Source: Actinoplanes sp. DH11
Lineage (GTDB): Bacteria; Actinomycetota; Actinomycetes; Mycobacteriales; Micromonosporaceae
NCBI RefSeq assembly: GCF_020873875.1
Contig: NZ_JAHWGU010000014.1
Coordinates: forward strand, 1 to 64,000
Length of the DNA: 64,000 nucleotides
Direction of reading: 5' to 3'
Part shown: positions 61,903 through 64,000 of the stretch, piece after piece
How the letters are laid out: each line of letters opens with the position of its first letter
How positions within the stretch are numbered: the stretch's first letter is position 1
Made by a program: the position numbers and the translations under genes
The notes under the pieces: model-generated
The model's database searches: none
What the model was told of the DNA's origin: nothing
Seen by the model: only the letters and a program-made list of their open reading frames with translations

Positions 61903-61937
61903 CCGAACTGCTGTCCGATTCCGGAGGTCTCGCATGA
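61899..61937 (+). CDS. Mini-ORF 1 between egtC and egtD (12 codons)
   Basis: ATG to TGA encodes MTELLSDSGGLA. It overlaps the egtC stop by 4 nt, and its own stop overlaps mini-ORF 2 by 4 nt. Its Gly-Gly codons (GGAGGT) are the ribosome site for the next start. It is the first of two 35-bp copies of the egtD start region. A leader-peptide or coupling role is inferred. Confidence 0.55.
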   Translation: MTELLSDSGGLA

Positions 61938-61972
61938 CCGGCTTGTTGTCCCGTTCCGGAGGTCTCGCATGA
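61934..61972 (+). CDS. Mini-ORF 2 between egtC and egtD (12 codons)
   Basis: Encodes MTGLLSRSGGLA and ends TGA overlapping the egtD ATG by 4 nt. It repeats mini-ORF 1 at exactly 35-bp spacing, with the same CCGGAGGTCTCGC before the next ATG. The near-identity of the two spacers shows recent duplication or selection. Confidence 0.55.
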   Translation: MTGLLSRSGGLA

Positions 61973-62931
61973 TCAACTTGTTGGACGAGGACTACCAGGC
62001 CCGGGCGTTGCGGGCCGACGTCCGTGCCGGACTCACCGCCGCGCCCGGCGCCAGATGGCTGCCGCCGAAATGGTTCTACGACGCGCGCGGCAGCGAACTC
62101 TTCGAAGAGATCACCCGGCTGCCGGAGTACTACCCGACCCGCACCGAACGGGCCGTCCTGACCACGGCCGCACCCGAGATCGCCCGGACCACCGACGCGA
62201 AAACCCTCGTCGAACTCGGCTCCGGCTCCTCCGAGAAGACCCGCCTGCTGCTCGACGCGATGCTGAGCCGGGGCACGCTCGGCGCGTTCGTCCCGCTCGA
62301 CGTCTCCGAATCCGCACTCACCGCCGCCGTCGGCGCGCTGACCGAGGCGTACCCGGGGCTCACCGTCACCGGCGTGATCGGCGACTTCGCCCGGCACCTC
62401 GGGCACCTGCCGGACGGCGACAACCGGGTCGTCGCGTTCCTCGGCGGGACCATCGGCAACCTCGTACCCGCCGAACGTGCCGCGTTCCTCACCGCGCTGC
62501 GCCAGACCCTGCACCCCGGCGAATGGCTGCTGCTCGGCGCCGACCTGGTCAAGGACCCGGGCATCCTCGTGCCGGCCTACGACGACGCCGCCGGGGTGAC
62601 CGCCGAGTTCAACCGCAACGTCCTGCACGTGGTGAACCGGGAACTCGGCGCCGACTTCGACCCGCTCGCGTTCACCCACGTCGCCACCTGGAACCCCGGG
62701 CGGGAGTGGATCGAGATGCGGCTGCGGGCGTCCGGCGAGCAGCGGGTCCGGATCACCGCCCTGGACCTGACCGTCACGTTCGCGGCGGGCGAGGAACTGC
62801 GTACCGAGGTGTCGGCGAAATTCCGCCGCGACGGCTTGAGCGCGGAGCTCTCGGCCGCCGGGTTCGCCCTGAGTCACTGGTGGACCGACCCGCGGCAGTG
62901 GTTCGGGGTGGCGCTGGCCCAGGCCCGCTGA
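61969..62931 (+). CDS. egtD: Histidine N-alpha-methyltransferase EgtD
   Basis: Makes hercynine by trimethylating histidine. The 320-residue protein has KWFYDARGSELFEEITRLPEYY, the SAM motif LVELGSGSSEKTRLLLDAM, FLGGTIGNL and ADLVKDP, ending with HWWTDPRQWFGVALA. It starts with MINLLDEDY, whose codons resemble the starts of the two mini-ORFs upstream. It is the last gene of the egt operon. Confidence 0.95.
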   Translation: MINLLDEDYQARALRADVRAGLTAAPGARWLPPKWFYDARGSELFEEITRLPEYYPTRTERAVLTTAAPEIARTTDAKTLVELGSGSSEKTRLLLDAMLSRGTLGAFVPLDVSESALTAAVGALTEAYPGLTVTGVIGDFARHLGHLPDGDNRVVAFLGGTIGNLVPAERAAFLTALRQTLHPGEWLLLGADLVKDPGILVPAYDDAAGVTAEFNRNVLHVVNRELGADFDPLAFTHVATWNPGREWIEMRLRASGEQRVRITALDLTVTFAAGEELRTEVSAKFRRDGLSAELSAAGFALSHWWTDPRQWFGVALAQAR

Positions 62932-62952
62932 CGGCCCTCCCCGGTGCACACC

Positions 62953-63022
62953 CACCCCCTCGCCGCGGCCGGCGTGACGGGCTTTGCCCGTGGTGCCACA
63001 CTTGGCTACCAGCGAGGGGGTG
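62953..63022 (+). promoter_or_regulatory. Stem that could hide the ribosome site of the last gene
   Basis: CACCCCCTCGC (62953-62963) is fully complementary to GCGAGGGGGTG (63012-63022), which contains the Shine-Dalgarno for the ATG at 63028. The 48-nt loop contains a smaller GGGC/GCCC hairpin. It may regulate translation or act as part of the egtD terminator. Seen directly; function inferred. Confidence 0.4.
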
Positions 63023-63027
63023 CACCG

Positions 63028-64000
63028 ATGGAGTTCGATCCACTCAGCAGCGCCGAGGACCTGCTCCGCTCCGGCCGCGACGAACTCCGGCGGGCCCTGC
63101 GGAGGCGGCCCCTGCCGGTGGCGGTCCTCGCCGGCGTGACGGGCCTGCCGCCCGCACGGCTCGGCGGCTGGGAGACCTTCAACGGAGCCGCCACGTCCGT
63201 CCGCGTCGACCACGGCAACCTCAGCGCGGCCGGTCCCTGGGTGAGTGTGGAGACCGCCCGCTGGTCCGGCACGCAGATCTCCGCCGGCCCGCTGCGGGAA
63301 CTGCTCGAACACCACATGCGACAGAACGGCGACCGGTTCTCCGCGGTCGAGTGGATCGGCGACGACCGCGGCATCACCGTCGACGGGCGCACCGTCTCCG
63401 GGCGCCGGCTGCGCGCCGGCGCCCGTTGGTGGGCGGTGCGCTGCTCGCTGCGCGACGTGGAGATCAGCGTGGTGGCGCACGACTGGGACTCCGCACTGAC
63501 CGTGCGCACCCTCAACCTGATGGAGATCGACGAACTGGTCTCGGTGGTCCCGGTCCCGCCCGCCTTCGTGCCACCACCCCAGCCGGACGACACCACACCA
63601 CCCGGCGAACCGCACCGCGTCCTCGTCGACGAGGTCCTCAGCTCCGAGCGGCAGCGCATCGAATGGCTCACCGACGGCGGCCCACCACCCCGGCTCCCGG
63701 CGAACTGGGCGGCCCTCTGGCGTTCCGCCGTCCGCCGCCAGGCCGACCTGGCCGCGCAGCCGGAACCCGACGCCGAACGCGCCGTCCAACTCATGCTGAG
63801 CCAGCTCACCACCCTGCACGCCGAAGCCGAATGGTTCCGCACCGACCAGTCCCTGCGCGACCGGGCAGTCGCCGAAACCCTGCTCTTCACCACCGGCCTC
63901 GGCCCGGACGTCCCGAGCCGTCCCGCCCAGCTCGCCTGGCTGCGCCGGCAGGGCCTGCGCCCCACCGACTACACCCGGGCGGGCCCACTCACCTCGGCCC
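63028..64000 (+). CDS. Unknown protein, 3' end outside the window
   Basis: Open from the ATG at 63028 to the window edge without a stop, at least 324 residues (MEFDPLSSAEDLLRSGRDEL). GAGGGGG precedes the start. The N-terminal 170 residues are a mixed alpha/beta region with many Trp (ARWWAVRCSLRDVEISVV, AHDWDSALTVRTL). A Pro-rich linker at about 180-200 (PPAFVPPPQPDDTTPP) leads to an Arg/Leu-rich helical part (WAALWRSAVRRQADLA). No known family is recognised and no membrane segment is visible. Codon use is fully typical of its neighbours. Confidence 0.72.
   Translation, partial: MEFDPLSSAEDLLRSGRDELRRALRRRPLPVAVLAGVTGLPPARLGGWETFNGAATSVRVDHGNLSAAGPWVSVETARWSGTQISAGPLRELLEHHMRQNGDRFSAVEWIGDDRGITVDGRTVSGRRLRAGARWWAVRCSLRDVEISVVAHDWDSALTVRTLNLMEIDELVSVVPVPPAFVPPPQPDDTTPPGEPHRVLVDEVLSSERQRIEWLTDGGPPPRLPANWAALWRSAVRRQADLAAQPEPDAERAVQLMLSQLTTLHAEAEWFRTDQSLRDRAVAETLLFTTGLGPDVPSRPAQLAWLRRQGLRPTDYTRAGPLTSA

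Overview
The window is high-GC actinobacterial DNA. Four things point to a mycelial actinomycete of the Actinoplanes/Micromonosporaceae type: an actinobacterial rRNA leader next to tyrS, an XRE/DUF397 pair, ergothioneine genes, and a maltose regulon with secreted pullulanase. This placement rests on recalled family features, not on a search. Most genes carry strong G/C third positions. Many operon junctions are ATGA or GTGA overlaps.

Layout. Positions 1-172 are the minus-strand leader of an rRNA operon whose 16S gene lies off the left edge, with tyrS upstream of it. Then come a polyphosphate kinase 2 and a small secreted protein. A complete minus-strand PTS operon follows (3305-10181): DeoR regulator, 1-phosphofructokinase-family kinase, IIC, IIB, IIA, zinc dehydrogenase, HPr and enzyme I. 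From 10182 to 11387 there are no genes, only repeats. Next are adenylate kinase, a PemK/MazF-like protein, agmatinase, DUF397/XRE regulators, a 3-methyladenine glycosylase, a metallo-hydrolase, a truncated PLP decarboxylase, a CBS protein, NAD(P)H-hydrate dehydratase and a histidine phosphatase. Two tandem GGDEF-EAL proteins and two tandem DinB proteins come after these.

The maltodextrin locus (28860-41002) runs malE, malF, malG, a GH13 enzyme and a giant amylase-pullulanase, with a divergent LacI-type regulator. The arginine cluster (42303-52863) holds argC-J-B-D-F-R, an unknown gene and argG as one overlapping chain, then dapE and argH. The right end has a SanA-like protein, an acetyltransferase with a collagen-like linker, a methyltransferase, a GH3 glucosidase and the ergothioneine operon egtA-B-C-D. 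An unknown gene runs off the right edge.

The most unusual content is non-coding. Four copies of an exactly 75-bp palindromic element (10881, 19071, 41462 and 54858) lie between genes. Most of the gene-poor gaps also carry private tandem arrays of 15-29 nt units, several starting at the stop codon of the neighbouring gene. The egtC-egtD junction holds two tandem 35-bp copies of the egtD translation start, giving two overlapping 12-codon mini-ORFs that chain egtC to egtD.
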